Positions 1 through 6,280 of a DNA stretch of 7,750 nt are shown one piece after another. The notes beneath the pieces are model-generated. The model was not told where the DNA came from. It saw only the letters and a program-made list of their open reading frames with translations, and did no database searches. The stretch lies in the NCBI GenBank assembly GCA_937900565.1, contig CALCFG010000133.1:1-7750 (forward strand), in the 5' to 3' direction. A program made the translations under genes and the position numbers. Position 1 is the stretch's first letter. The number at the start of each line of letters is the position of its first letter. This stretch comes from an uncultured Erysipelotrichaceae bacterium (GTDB lineage: Bacteria > Bacillota_I > Bacilli_A > Erysipelotrichales > Erysipelotrichaceae).

Positions 1-1101
1 TTCTTCACTAATACCTGTGTCAAAACTACGTTGCGGAAAGATAGCAAAGAATTCATCCAAGGCCGAACCATGAATCATTGCTGGTGTAATGGCAATAATA
101 TCTTCATTTGTTTTAGCTAATTCCAATAAATTTGTTGTAATGACACTTGACCATGATTTGTAACCTACGGCAGTCGAGGTTTTAGGCTTTCCGGTCGCAG
201 GGTCAAATGGCCCAACACCATGATAAGCCCCTACTTTATCTTGCTCACAATAATAGGCACCTTTACCTTTTTTTGTTAATACATGTACAAGTACCGGTCC
301 ATCATCTTTTGCTTTAGCAACTTCTAATGTACGAATGAGTTCTTTAATATTATGGCCATCCACAGGTCCTAAATAATCTAAGCCAAATTCACCAAAAATA
401 CCAGTATCCAATGCAGCGTCTTTAAATGCGCTTTTAACATTGTATAACGCGTTTAAAGTCGCGCGCCCTACCGTAGTATTGGCCAATGATTTACGAAGGT
501 CATTTTTAGTATTAACGTAACTTTTGCTCGTTCTCAATTTTGCAAAAGCGTGCGTTAATGCGCCGACATTTGACCCAATGGACATGTCATTGTCATTAAA
601 AATAATGATCATCTTCTTTTTCAATTGTCCAATATGATTTAATGCTTCCAAACTCTCACCACTGATCATTGAGCCATCGCCAACAATCGCTACCACTTCA
701 TAATCTTCATGATTTAAATCACGATCAATACAAAATCCCAATGAAGTGGATAGAGCAGTTGAAGAATGCCCTGCTTCAAAACAATCACTTTCATTCCGCT
801 TTTGAAAGCCACTTAGACCTTCAAATTGACGTAATGTATTAAATTGATTTGCTCGTCCTGTTAATATTTTATGTACATAGCTTTGATGTCCAACATCAAA
901 TAAAAATTTATCGTTTGGCCCATCAAATACAACATGCATTGCAATGGTTAATTCAACAATACCGAGATTGCTTGATAAATGACCACCTGTTTTTGATAAT
1001 GAATTGATTAAAAAAGTACGAATATCTTGAGCCAATTCGTTGAGTTGTTGTAAAGAAGCTGTTTTTAAAAATTTTGGATTTTTGATATCTTCAATATTCA
1101 T
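1..1101 (-). CDS. dxs: 1-deoxy-D-xylulose-5-phosphate synthase, 5' part (C-terminus beyond left edge)
   Basis: This is the first enzyme of the MEP isoprenoid pathway. It condenses pyruvate and glyceraldehyde 3-phosphate with thiamine diphosphate (ThDP) in the cytoplasm. I translated it directly: 367 open codons run from the ATG at 1101 to base 1, with no stop, so roughly the last 40% lies outside the window. Visible family marks are GGHLSSNLG at residues 39-47, whose H41 matches the catalytic-region His of the family. The ThDP/Mg site is GDG at 141-143 with NDNDMSI from 169. The GPVDGH segment lies in the mid-protein, and the final residues, GISEE, carry the conserved catalytic Glu (E366) of the IAEQH motif. 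The gene sits 22 nt after ispA. The ribosome site is weak (AGAAAG), so coupling to ispA is likely. It supplies the precursors that IspA elongates. Confidence 0.96.
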   Translation of the reverse strand, partial: MNIEDIKNPKFLKTASLQQLNELAQDIRTFLINSLSKTGGHLSSNLGIVELTIAMHVVFDGPNDKFLFDVGHQSYVHKILTGRANQFNTLRQFEGLSGFQKRNESDCFEAGHSSTALSTSLGFCIDRDLNHEDYEVVAIVGDGSMISGESLEALNHIGQLKKKMIIIFNDNDMSIGSNVGALTHAFAKLRTSKSYVNTKNDLRKSLANTTVGRATLNALYNVKSAFKDAALDTGIFGEFGLDYLGPVDGHNIKELIRTLEVAKAKDDGPVLVHVLTKKGKGAYYCEQDKVGAYHGVGPFDPATGKPKTSTAVGYKSWSSVITTNLLELAKTNEDIIAITPAMIHGSALDEFFAIFPQRSFDTGISEE

Positions 1102-1118
1102 AACATATTTCTTTCTAG

Positions 1119-1161
1119 TTACGTTAGTATTGACGATTAATAATTGAATTAACTAACGTAA
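1119..1161 (-). repeat. 10-bp perfect inverted repeat at the ispA-dxs junction
   Basis: TTACGTTAGT (1119-1128) and ACTAACGTAA (1152-1161) are perfect reverse complements separated by 23 AT-rich bases. In the minus-strand mRNA this makes a 10-bp stem that covers the last ispA codons. The ispA stop is inside the 3' arm, and the stem ends just before the weak dxs ribosome site. No T-run follows, so it is not an ordinary intrinsic terminator. It could be a coupling element, a processing site or chance. Confidence 0.5.
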
Positions 1162-1981
1162 GCATATTTTCACTATGTGGCGCATAAATACTTTTAATCG
1201 ATTGAGCCACATAATCAAAACATTGTTCCGCAAGGGATTGTGCTTTAGCAATACCTAACAAGCTAACTGAAGTACATTTTTCATTGGCTAAATCCGAATT
1301 AGATTTTCCCAATTGTTGACTTGTTTTGGTTACATCCAATATATCATCTTGAATTTGAAATGCTAAGCCAAGTGCACTTCCTATTTTATAACAATAATCA
1401 AGTAAATCATAGCGTTTGGCTGCAACTGCACCTAATTGTAAACTTGCTACCAAAAGACAACCTGTCTTTTTTAAATGCAATTGTTCGAGCACTTCATAAT
1501 CAATCGTTTTGCCTTCACTTTCCAAATCAAGGCATTGGCCTAAAATCATTCCGTTTACTCCAGCATTGGTCGCTAAAGCATTAATCGCATATTTGATTTG
1601 TTGATCATTCAACGTTTTGGATGCAGCAATAATTTGAAAAGCAAGTGTATTCAATGCGTCACCAGCCAAAAGTGCAAAAGCTTCACCGTATACTTTATGA
1701 TTTGTTGGATTGCCACGTCGTAAATCATCATTATCCATGCATGGAAGATCATCATGGATTAATGAATAGGTATGGATACATTCAATTGCAACAGCTAAAT
1801 CCAAAGCACTCGCTTTACTGTTTGCATCCAGTGCAAGTGCACTCGTAATGACACATAGTGGACGAATACGTTTTCCTTGACATTGAATTAATGAATAATT
1901 TAACGCCGTAGAAACTGTATCAGAATTCGGAACATATTGATTGATGATATCATTCATATAAGTATTAAATTCATTCACCAT
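1124..1981 (-). CDS. ispA: (2E,6E)-farnesyl diphosphate synthase
   Basis: This 285-residue type E/Z polyprenyl synthase adds two isopentenyl units to dimethylallyl diphosphate, giving farnesyl diphosphate for undecaprenyl and quinone-type lipids. GKRIRP (36-41) is the diphosphate-binding segment. The first Asp-rich motif is DDLPCMDNDD (77-86); its four-residue insertion, DDx4D, is typical of bacterial FPP synthases. KKTG is at 171-174, and the second Asp-rich motif is DDILD (212-216), followed by LGKSNSD. The residues before the first Asp motif (HTYSLIHDD) match Bacillus-type FPP synthases, which favours a C15 product; chain length is still an inference. The ATG start overlaps the 3' end of xseB by 11 nt, and the GAAGAGA-like ribosome site lies inside xseB, implying translational coupling. 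The TAA stop lies in the right arm of an inverted repeat (1119-1161). Confidence 0.95.
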   Translation of the reverse strand: MVNEFNTYMNDIINQYVPNSDTVSTALNYSLIQCQGKRIRPLCVITSALALDANSKASALDLAVAIECIHTYSLIHDDLPCMDNDDLRRGNPTNHKVYGEAFALLAGDALNTLAFQIIAASKTLNDQQIKYAINALATNAGVNGMILGQCLDLESEGKTIDYEVLEQLHLKKTGCLLVASLQLGAVAAKRYDLLDYCYKIGSALGLAFQIQDDILDVTKTSQQLGKSNSDLANEKCTSVSLLGIAKAQSLAEQCFDYVAQSIKSIYAPHSENMLTLVNSIINRQY

Positions 1982-2183
1982 CTTGATTTATCTCTTCTTT
2001 CTTATATACTTCATTATATTTCTTTTCAAATGCTTTTAATTGTTTATCACATGATTTCACACAACTTAATCCTTCTTCAAAAAGTTTTAAAGAATCATCC
2101 AATGCCAATGATTCACTGTTAAGTTGGTTCACTATTGTTTGTAAACGTTCCATATTTTCTTCAAAAGATTTATTTTTTGCCAT
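1971..2183 (-). CDS. xseB: exodeoxyribonuclease VII small subunit
   Basis: This small helical subunit of exonuclease VII binds the long C-terminal helix of XseA. The complex degrades single-stranded DNA in both directions to oligonucleotides. The product is 70 residues, normal for the family. It has the usual helical-hairpin pattern: a first helix around SFEENMERLQTIVNQL (6-21), then a conserved SLALDDSLKLFEEG stretch (about 25-38), and a second charged helix with paired lysines. Its start is 2 nt after the xseA stop, with a good AAGGAA ribosome site inside the end of xseA. Its 3' end overlaps ispA by 11 nt and it stops with TGA, which is evidence that TGA is not a tryptophan codon here. Confidence 0.93.
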   Translation of the reverse strand: MAKNKSFEENMERLQTIVNQLNSESLALDDSLKLFEEGLSCVKSCDKQLKAFEKKYNEVYKKEEINQDGE

Positions 2184-2185
2184 AA

Positions 2186-3457
2186 TTATTCCTTACCTTG
2201 AATATCCGTAATGATTGAGCGAACATGACCATCACTCAACTCTGTAATTATCGTATCATTTATTGTTAAGACTGCACAGCTTTTCACGATATCATTTTCT
2301 TTTCGTGTAACTGAATAACCTTTAGCTAATATTTTTAAAGGACTTAATGATTCCAATTGAACAACCAATGCCTTAAATTGTGCCAACGCATCACTGTGCC
2401 GTTTTATTAAACTTTTTATTAATGCATCATTTAAATAATTCAGCTTCGTCGATAAATGATCGACACGTTGCAATTGATTAGCAAGCACTAATTCATATTG
2501 ATTTAATCGGTTACGATGTTGGTTAATTTGAGATTCAATTTTTTCTAAGCTCAACACATTCCGATAAATAGAAAGCATATTTTTTGCTTGGTTAATTTTT
2601 TGATTAATGATTTGATTCAATTGCAATTCAGCTTTACTAATCTGTTGTACCACTTCATCATAATTTGGCGTTGCAGCTACCAAAGCGCCTGTTGGTGTAT
2701 TAGCGCGATAATCTGCAACATAATCAATTAATGTTGTATCACTTTCATGCCCTATCCCACTTACTAAAGGTGTGTGGCAATCATAAGCCGCCTCAACGAC
2801 TTCACTTTCATTAAAAGCCCATAAATCTTCAATGCTTCCGCCACCTCTTACAACGACAATGACATCCACTTGCTCATCCAATGTAAGGATGGCTTTAGCA
2901 ATTTGACCGGCTGCATTTTCGCCTTGCACAAGCGGATTTATTTCTTTAACAGTAGCAATTGGCCAACGTTGCTGCAACACTTTGTAAGCATCAGCTTGTG
3001 CAGCACTGTTTGCGCCAACAATTAAACCAATACTAAATGGATATTTAGGTAATGGTTTTTTAATTGATAAATCAAAATACCCTTTTGAAGCATAATGTTG
3101 GCGAAGTTTTTCTAACTTTGCCAACAAAGCTCCTTCCCCTACCAATTTCATCCGTTCCACAATTACTTGTAAATTGCCATTGGGAGAATAATAATCAACG
3201 TGTCCATAAATAATAACTTGATCACCATTATTGATACTTGTAGTTATGCGATAATTGCATTGACGAAACATAACGGCTTTAATGACACTGGTTTCATCTT
3301 TTAAACTAAAGTACCAATGACCCGAACGGTGTTTAATTAAATTCGATATCTCCCCAACACAGTAAAACCATTGCAACTGTGGCTCATTCGATAGCGTCTG
3401 CGCAATGGTTTGATTTAATGTAGTGACAGTATAAGTAAACGGAGTGAGATTACTCAC
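2186..3457 (-). CDS. xseA: exodeoxyribonuclease VII large subunit
   Basis: This is the catalytic subunit of exonuclease VII, 423 residues, close to family length. An N-terminal OB-fold (about 1-105) binds single-stranded DNA. The catalytic domain follows, then a long helical region (about 265-370) for XseB, then a C-terminal segment with LSPLKILAKGYSV (371-383). Residues implicated in catalysis in the E. coli enzyme have clear counterparts: D156, R204 in the RGGGSIEDLW motif (204-213), and H237 and D240 in GIGHESD (234-240). The normally Gly-containing TSPTGAAxxD loop reads GANSAAQAD, a mild divergence that keeps the Asp. The start is GTG at 3457-3455, overlapping nusB by 8 nt. A GGAG lies 9 nt upstream inside nusB, within a hairpin (3438-3473) that may tie translation to nusB. 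Confidence 0.95.
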   Translation of the reverse strand: MSNLTPFTYTVTTLNQTIAQTLSNEPQLQWFYCVGEISNLIKHRSGHWYFSLKDETSVIKAVMFRQCNYRITTSINNGDQVIIYGHVDYYSPNGNLQVIVERMKLVGEGALLAKLEKLRQHYASKGYFDLSIKKPLPKYPFSIGLIVGANSAAQADAYKVLQQRWPIATVKEINPLVQGENAAGQIAKAILTLDEQVDVIVVVRGGGSIEDLWAFNESEVVEAAYDCHTPLVSGIGHESDTTLIDYVADYRANTPTGALVAATPNYDEVVQQISKAELQLNQIINQKINQAKNMLSIYRNVLSLEKIESQINQHRNRLNQYELVLANQLQRVDHLSTKLNYLNDALIKSLIKRHSDALAQFKALVVQLESLSPLKILAKGYSVTRKENDIVKSCAVLTINDTIITELSDGHVRSIITDIQGKE

Positions 3458-3473
3458 GATCCAACACTCCGTT
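3438..3473 (-). promoter_or_regulatory. Hairpin hiding the xseA ribosome-binding site and start
   Basis: AACGGAGTG (3438-3446) and CACTCCGTT (3465-3473) are perfect 9-bp complements with an 18-nt loop. In the minus-strand mRNA the 5' arm contains the xseA Shine-Dalgarno GGAG (complement of 3467-3470), and the loop holds the GTG start (3457-3455) and the nusB TAA stop (3452-3450). A nested alternative pairs GTGAG, which includes the start codon, with CTCAC across a 4-nt loop containing the nusB stop. Ribosomes finishing nusB would melt either form. The pairing is seen directly; the regulatory role is inferred. Confidence 0.5.
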
Positions 3474-3839
3474 AATTAATTTATGTGCTTGTTCATCACA
3501 ATAACGTTTACTTAATTCAACCGCTTCATTGATGATAATGGCTTTATCGGCAATATGTTGGTTAATTTCTGCAAATGCCAACAATAAAATTGATTGTTCA
3601 ACATAACCTAAACGTTGAAAAGTGTAACCTTTAAGTCGAGAATTAATGATACTTTCATATTTTTCAAAGTTATCATTAACATCATTAATCACTTGTTGAA
3701 TATAAGGTGAACATTGGTCAAATGAAGTTCTAAATTCATCTTCCACTGCACTTTCCAACGGTTTACCTACACATAGCCCTTGATAAATACATATCATGGC
3801 ATTATTACGTTCTTTACTTCTTGAATAACTCTTTTTCAT
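3450..3839 (-). CDS. nusB: transcription antitermination factor NusB
   Basis: NusB forms a heterodimer with NusE (ribosomal protein S10) on boxA RNA and supports antitermination in rRNA operons. The product has 129 residues, normal for the all-helical family. The N-terminus SRSKERNNAMICIYQ (6-20) matches the basic RRxARExAxQxLYQ helix that contacts RNA. RL and then the hydrophobic helix VEQSILLLAFAEI follow (about 76-92). INEAVELSKRY (103-113) and HKLINGVLD (119-127) are the family signature near the C-terminus. The start at 3839 is preferred because the next Met, residue 15, would delete the basic helix. No Shine-Dalgarno precedes this start, and a perfect TATAAT lies only 9 nt upstream. It heads the probable nusB-xseA-xseB-ispA-dxs operon. 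Confidence 0.95.
   Translation of the reverse strand: MKKSYSRSKERNNAMICIYQGLCVGKPLESAVEDEFRTSFDQCSPYIQQVINDVNDNFEKYESIINSRLKGYTFQRLGYVEQSILLLAFAEINQHIADKAIIINEAVELSKRYCDEQAHKLINGVLDRE
3467..3470 (-). promoter_or_regulatory. Shine-Dalgarno GGAG that sets the GTG start of xseA
   Basis: The minus strand reads GGAG here, 9 nt before the GTG at 3457. The next residues, SNLTPFTYTV, fit the usual XseA N-terminus, so this non-ATG start is preferred. Confidence 0.7.
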
Positions 3840-3848
3840 AGCTCAATA

Positions 3849-3878
3849 ATTATAATCGAATTCTTACGTAAAATCCAA
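3849..3878 (-). promoter_or_regulatory. Candidate promoter of the nusB operon
   Basis: The minus strand carries TATAAT at 3854-3849, with TTGGAT (weak -35, 3878-3873) 18 nt upstream. Expected initiation falls only about 0-4 nt before the nusB ATG at 3839, giving little or no leader. The spacer contains the 8-bp palindrome TTACGTAA (3864-3871), a possible operator. The -10 itself lies in a second 8-bp palindrome, ATTATAAT (3849-3856), which also gives a TATAAT on the plus strand. Confidence 0.5.
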
Positions 3879-3920
3879 TGTTCTTCCTTACTTTTTATAT
3901 AAATTCACTATCGTATCGCT

Positions 3921-3926
3921 TATAAT
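3921..3926 (+). promoter_or_regulatory. Candidate -10 element of the DUF5662 gene
   Basis: A perfect TATAAT ends 7 nt before the ATG at 3934. No convincing -35 lies 15-19 nt upstream; TTCACT at 3904-3909 is too close. Initiation from this box would give an almost leaderless transcript. An alternative is the plus-strand TATAAT at 3851-3856 with a leader of about 70 nt, but that leader has no Shine-Dalgarno sequence either. Confidence 0.4.
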
Positions 3927-3933
3927 AAATACC

Positions 3934-4491
3934 ATGAGTGATTATAAAAGTGAGTTACCCTATATCCAACGTTTTTTTAAACATTTAAAAACGATTACTT
4001 TGCATAAATATTATGTCGCATATTATTGTTTTAAAGTTGGCTTATACAAGCAAGGAATTACCCACGATTTAAGTAAATATAGTCCCACTGAATTTTTTAA
4101 TAGTGTAAAATACTTCCAAGGTAACCGCAGTCCCATTGATATGCAAAAAGAAGTTGAGGGACAAAGCGAATGCTGGTTCCATCATTTTGGACATAACAAT
4201 CATCATTGGGAACATTATATTGATTTGGACCGTGTCAATAAAATTATTCGTCCTTATGTAATGCCCAATAAATATGTATTGGAAAGTATTTGTGACCGCA
4301 TGGCTGCATGTCGTGTTTATCAGGGGGAAAATGCCAAAGATGATTCAGCATATAACTACTTTATGAATGGCAAAGATCGTATCTTTATGCATCCAGATAA
4401 TTCCAAACAATTTGAGTATTATTTGCACTTGATTGCTACCCAAGGCTTTGACGCTAGCATAAAAGAGTTAAAGCAATTAAAAACCAAGTAA
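3934..4491 (+). CDS. DUF5662 family protein, histidine-rich, function unknown
   Basis: I recognise this 185-residue soluble protein as a member of the uncharacterised DUF5662 family, common in Bacillota. Family marks are HLKTITLHKYYV (17-28), GITHDLSKYSPTEF (41-54), the KYFQGNRSP segment (59-67), WFHHFGHNNHHWEHY (81-95), and a CDRMAA motif (120-125). No signal peptide or membrane segment is seen. Histidines H24, H44-D45, H83/H84, H87, H90/H91 and H94 plus D121 are arranged like an H...HD...HH...D metal centre, so an HD-type phosphohydrolase-like fold is possible; this is inference. The ATG is the only reasonable start, because the next Met is residue 70. No Shine-Dalgarno precedes it. It is divergent from nusB and convergent with a dCMP deaminase, and its stop lies inside the shared terminator. 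Confidence 0.85.
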   Translation: MSDYKSELPYIQRFFKHLKTITLHKYYVAYYCFKVGLYKQGITHDLSKYSPTEFFNSVKYFQGNRSPIDMQKEVEGQSECWFHHFGHNNHHWEHYIDLDRVNKIIRPYVMPNKYVLESICDRMAACRVYQGENAKDDSAYNYFMNGKDRIFMHPDNSKQFEYYLHLIATQGFDASIKELKQLKTK

Positions 4492-4521
4492 CCATCGTTC
4501 ACATAGGTTACTTGGTTTTTT
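4479..4521 (+). terminator. Intrinsic terminator, probably bidirectional, between convergent genes
   Basis: AACCAAGTAACC (4482-4493) pairs perfectly with GGTTACTTGGTT (4506-4517) around a 12-nt loop. Flanking A's and T's extend the stem to about 15 bp. A T-run follows on the plus strand (to 4521), and the mirror image gives a T-run on the minus strand after the dCMP deaminase stop. The DUF5662 TAA stop (4489-4491) lies inside the left arm. Confidence 0.9.
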
Positions 4522-4522
4522 C

Positions 4523-5017
4523 TCATCGACTATTATTGATTTCTTTACTTACTTCCACCAATAATCGATTTGGTAATTGTGTATATTTAACATTGGCAGC
4601 ATCCATCATTTTTTTCGATGCAATCACCGATTGTGTATCCCGATATTTGTCACATTCATAAATAACTTCAACAATACCTGATTGAATAATTGCTTTAGCA
4701 CATTCATTACAAGGAAATAAAGATACAAAGATACGACATCCATTCACGCTACTTGGTGCATTTAAAATTGCGTTTAATTCTGCATGCACAACATAAGCTT
4801 CCTTATTATCTAAGAAATCTTCTTGGCTTTTATTCCATGAGAATGTATCATCGCTACAACCTCTGGGAAATCCATTATAGCCAATAGATACAACTCTATT
4901 TTTCTGATCGACTATTACTGCCCCAACTTGTGTATTGGGGTCTTTGGAGCGCATCGCAGACAAATGAGCTAAACCCATGAAATATTCATCCCATCCTAAT
5001 ACATTAGTACGTTTCAT
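4523..5017 (-). CDS. deoxycytidylate (dCMP) deaminase
   Basis: This zinc enzyme converts dCMP to dUMP, feeding thymidylate synthesis. From the ATG at 5017 it is 164 residues. HAE (78-80) supplies a zinc ligand and the proton-shuttling Glu; PCNEC (102-106) supplies the two Cys ligands. DPNTQVGAVIV (26-36), GYNGFPRGCSDD (46-57) and the long W...AYVVHAELNAI stretch are closer to the T4/eukaryotic dCMP deaminases than to a short cytidine deaminase. That subclass is usually activated by dCTP and inhibited by dTTP; regulation here is not shown. An in-frame ATG at 5050 would add 11 residues inside the rhomboid 3' end. The 5017 start gives the usual family N-terminus (GWDEYFMGLA) and a 4-nt gap, so I prefer it. 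It is the last gene of the operon and ends with TGA at the shared terminator. ComEB is the related Bacillus protein. Confidence 0.92.
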   Translation of the reverse strand: MKRTNVLGWDEYFMGLAHLSAMRSKDPNTQVGAVIVDQKNRVVSIGYNGFPRGCSDDTFSWNKSQEDFLDNKEAYVVHAELNAILNAPSSVNGCRIFVSLFPCNECAKAIIQSGIVEVIYECDKYRDTQSVIASKKMMDAANVKYTQLPNRLLVEVSKEINNSR

Positions 5018-5021
5018 AATT

Positions 5022-6278
5022 TTATTCCAACCCTTGATACATCCACTCAAATATTGTGTTTTCGTTCATCTTTACAACAGACTCATTCAATTGCGGTGCG
5101 ACTAAATAATTTGTTCGATCTTTAATGACAATTCCAACTAAAGCAATTACTAATATAACAATACATATCCGAATATGTTGAAGCATTGGTTTTATTTTTG
5201 GATAATTTGTATTCCACAATCCAAAACATAATCCGGCAACAAATCCTCCTAAATGACCTTGCCAACTAATATTCGGTAAAAAAGACACATAGAAATTAAT
5301 TAATAACATGTACATTAAGTTACGGCGAACAAGTTTATTCTTATAGAATCCTTTATCTAAACATAAAATACAATAATAACCAATCATTCCAAACAACCCA
5401 CCACTGATACCAACAGTAATTGTTTGACCAGTATCTAATAATGCCACTAAATTACCAGCAATCATACTGACACCAATAACCACATAGTACATCCATTTAT
5501 TCTTTGCAAAAAAAGGTTCCATTACACGGCCAATGTAGTACAAGTTAATACAATTCATCAACAAATGAAATACACTACCATGCAATAAACCAGCAGTAAT
5601 AATCCGCCAAATTTGACCAAGACCAACTACATACGGCTTATATAAAGCACCCATATTCAGTGCAGCAACTGTCATTGATCCTACTTGGGTTCCAACCAAT
5701 AAAGTTAAAAGAAATACCACCACCAAAACTGCTATTAAACCAATACTTAATTTAGGTGCAGTTTGCTTTCGCATTTTCTTAATTTTATCTTTAATGCTCA
5801 TTTGCATTTTCTTTTCAATATCTTTATTTGTTAATGCATTACTTTCATTTAACCATAAACTCCAATTTTTAAAAGTTTCACTAAATTGAATATCGGATAC
5901 ACTTTTATTTAACGTATCAATGGTTACAACCTTAACATGATTTGAACTGCTTGTTACTTCTTGGTCAATGGTGATTTTAGTAACAGAATTAATCGCATCC
6001 ATACTAATTTTAGAAACAACTTGTAAGATAACATCGTTCCCAAAAACTTCGCCATTATCAAAATGCATATAAAAAGCTTTATAAACCGTTTGATTGGTAT
6101 TAATCAACCAAACATTTTTTTGATCTTTACTAAACACCATTCGGTAATCGTAATCATTTACCAAATGGTAAATAATATTATTCTTAATTACATCATTATT
6201 CATGGATAATACTTTACCACATATACGTAAATTCGTAGCATTTTTAGAATTTTTCACATTGTTTATCCATAAATGCAT
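5022..6278 (-). CDS. rhomboid family intramembrane serine protease with N-terminal soluble domain
   Basis: A 418-residue rhomboid that cleaves transmembrane substrates inside the membrane. The N-terminal part (about 1-175) is soluble and ends in a basic stretch (162-172), so it is probably cytosolic. Membrane segments lie near 178-197, 232-250, 264-281, 288-306, 319-333, 341-356 and 369-386, a 6+1 layout. Catalytic features are intact: WR in loop L1 (224-225), HGSVFHLLMN (233-242) with the oxyanion-side His and Asn, GISG (290-293) with nucleophile S292, and the partner H342 in GHLGG. A soluble N-domain plus seven helices resembles Bacillus YqgP/GluP. A short tail (about 387-418) follows. The start is uncertain: 6278 lies 2 nt after the transporter gene, while M26 (6203) begins a YqgP-like N-terminus with a weak GGTAAAG upstream. 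The neighbours are a CDF transporter and a dCMP deaminase. Confidence 0.93.
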   Translation of the reverse strand: MHLWINNVKNSKNATNLRICGKVLSMNNDVIKNNIIYHLVNDYDYRMVFSKDQKNVWLINTNQTVYKAFYMHFDNGEVFGNDVILQVVSKISMDAINSVTKITIDQEVTSSSNHVKVVTIDTLNKSVSDIQFSETFKNWSLWLNESNALTNKDIEKKMQMSIKDKIKKMRKQTAPKLSIGLIAVLVVVFLLTLLVGTQVGSMTVAALNMGALYKPYVVGLGQIWRIITAGLLHGSVFHLLMNCINLYYIGRVMEPFFAKNKWMYYVVIGVSMIAGNLVALLDTGQTITVGISGGLFGMIGYYCILCLDKGFYKNKLVRRNLMYMLLINFYVSFLPNISWQGHLGGFVAGLCFGLWNTNYPKIKPMLQHIRICIVILVIALVGIVIKDRTNYLVAPQLNESVVKMNENTIFEWMYQGLE

Positions 6279-6280
6279 CG

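Noticed and set aside
1098..1106. Two-codon open frame (ATG TTA TGA) overlapping the dxs start
   Set aside because: Such minimal frames arise easily by chance in AT-rich sequence, and the weak ribosome site does not favour it over the dxs ATG.
1321..2122. Three plus-strand open frames (1321-1584, 1645-1848, 1937-2122) opposite ispA and xseB
   Set aside because: Their translations look low-complexity and His/Leu-rich, match no family I know, have no convincing ribosome site, and lie antisense to clearly conserved genes.
3904..3926. TTCACT plus TATAAT as a full promoter for the DUF5662 gene
   Set aside because: The spacing is only 11 nt, too short for a standard sigma-70-type promoter, so only the -10 is listed.
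5018..5050. In-frame ATG at 5050 as the start of the dCMP deaminase
   Set aside because: It adds 11 residues inside the rhomboid end that do not resemble the family N-terminus; the ATG at 5017 fits better.
6156..6173. 7-bp hairpin ATTTACC/GGTAAAT with a 4-nt loop inside the rhomboid gene
   Set aside because: Short AT-rich stems of this size are expected by chance in a window this long, and it lies within coding sequence away from a junction.
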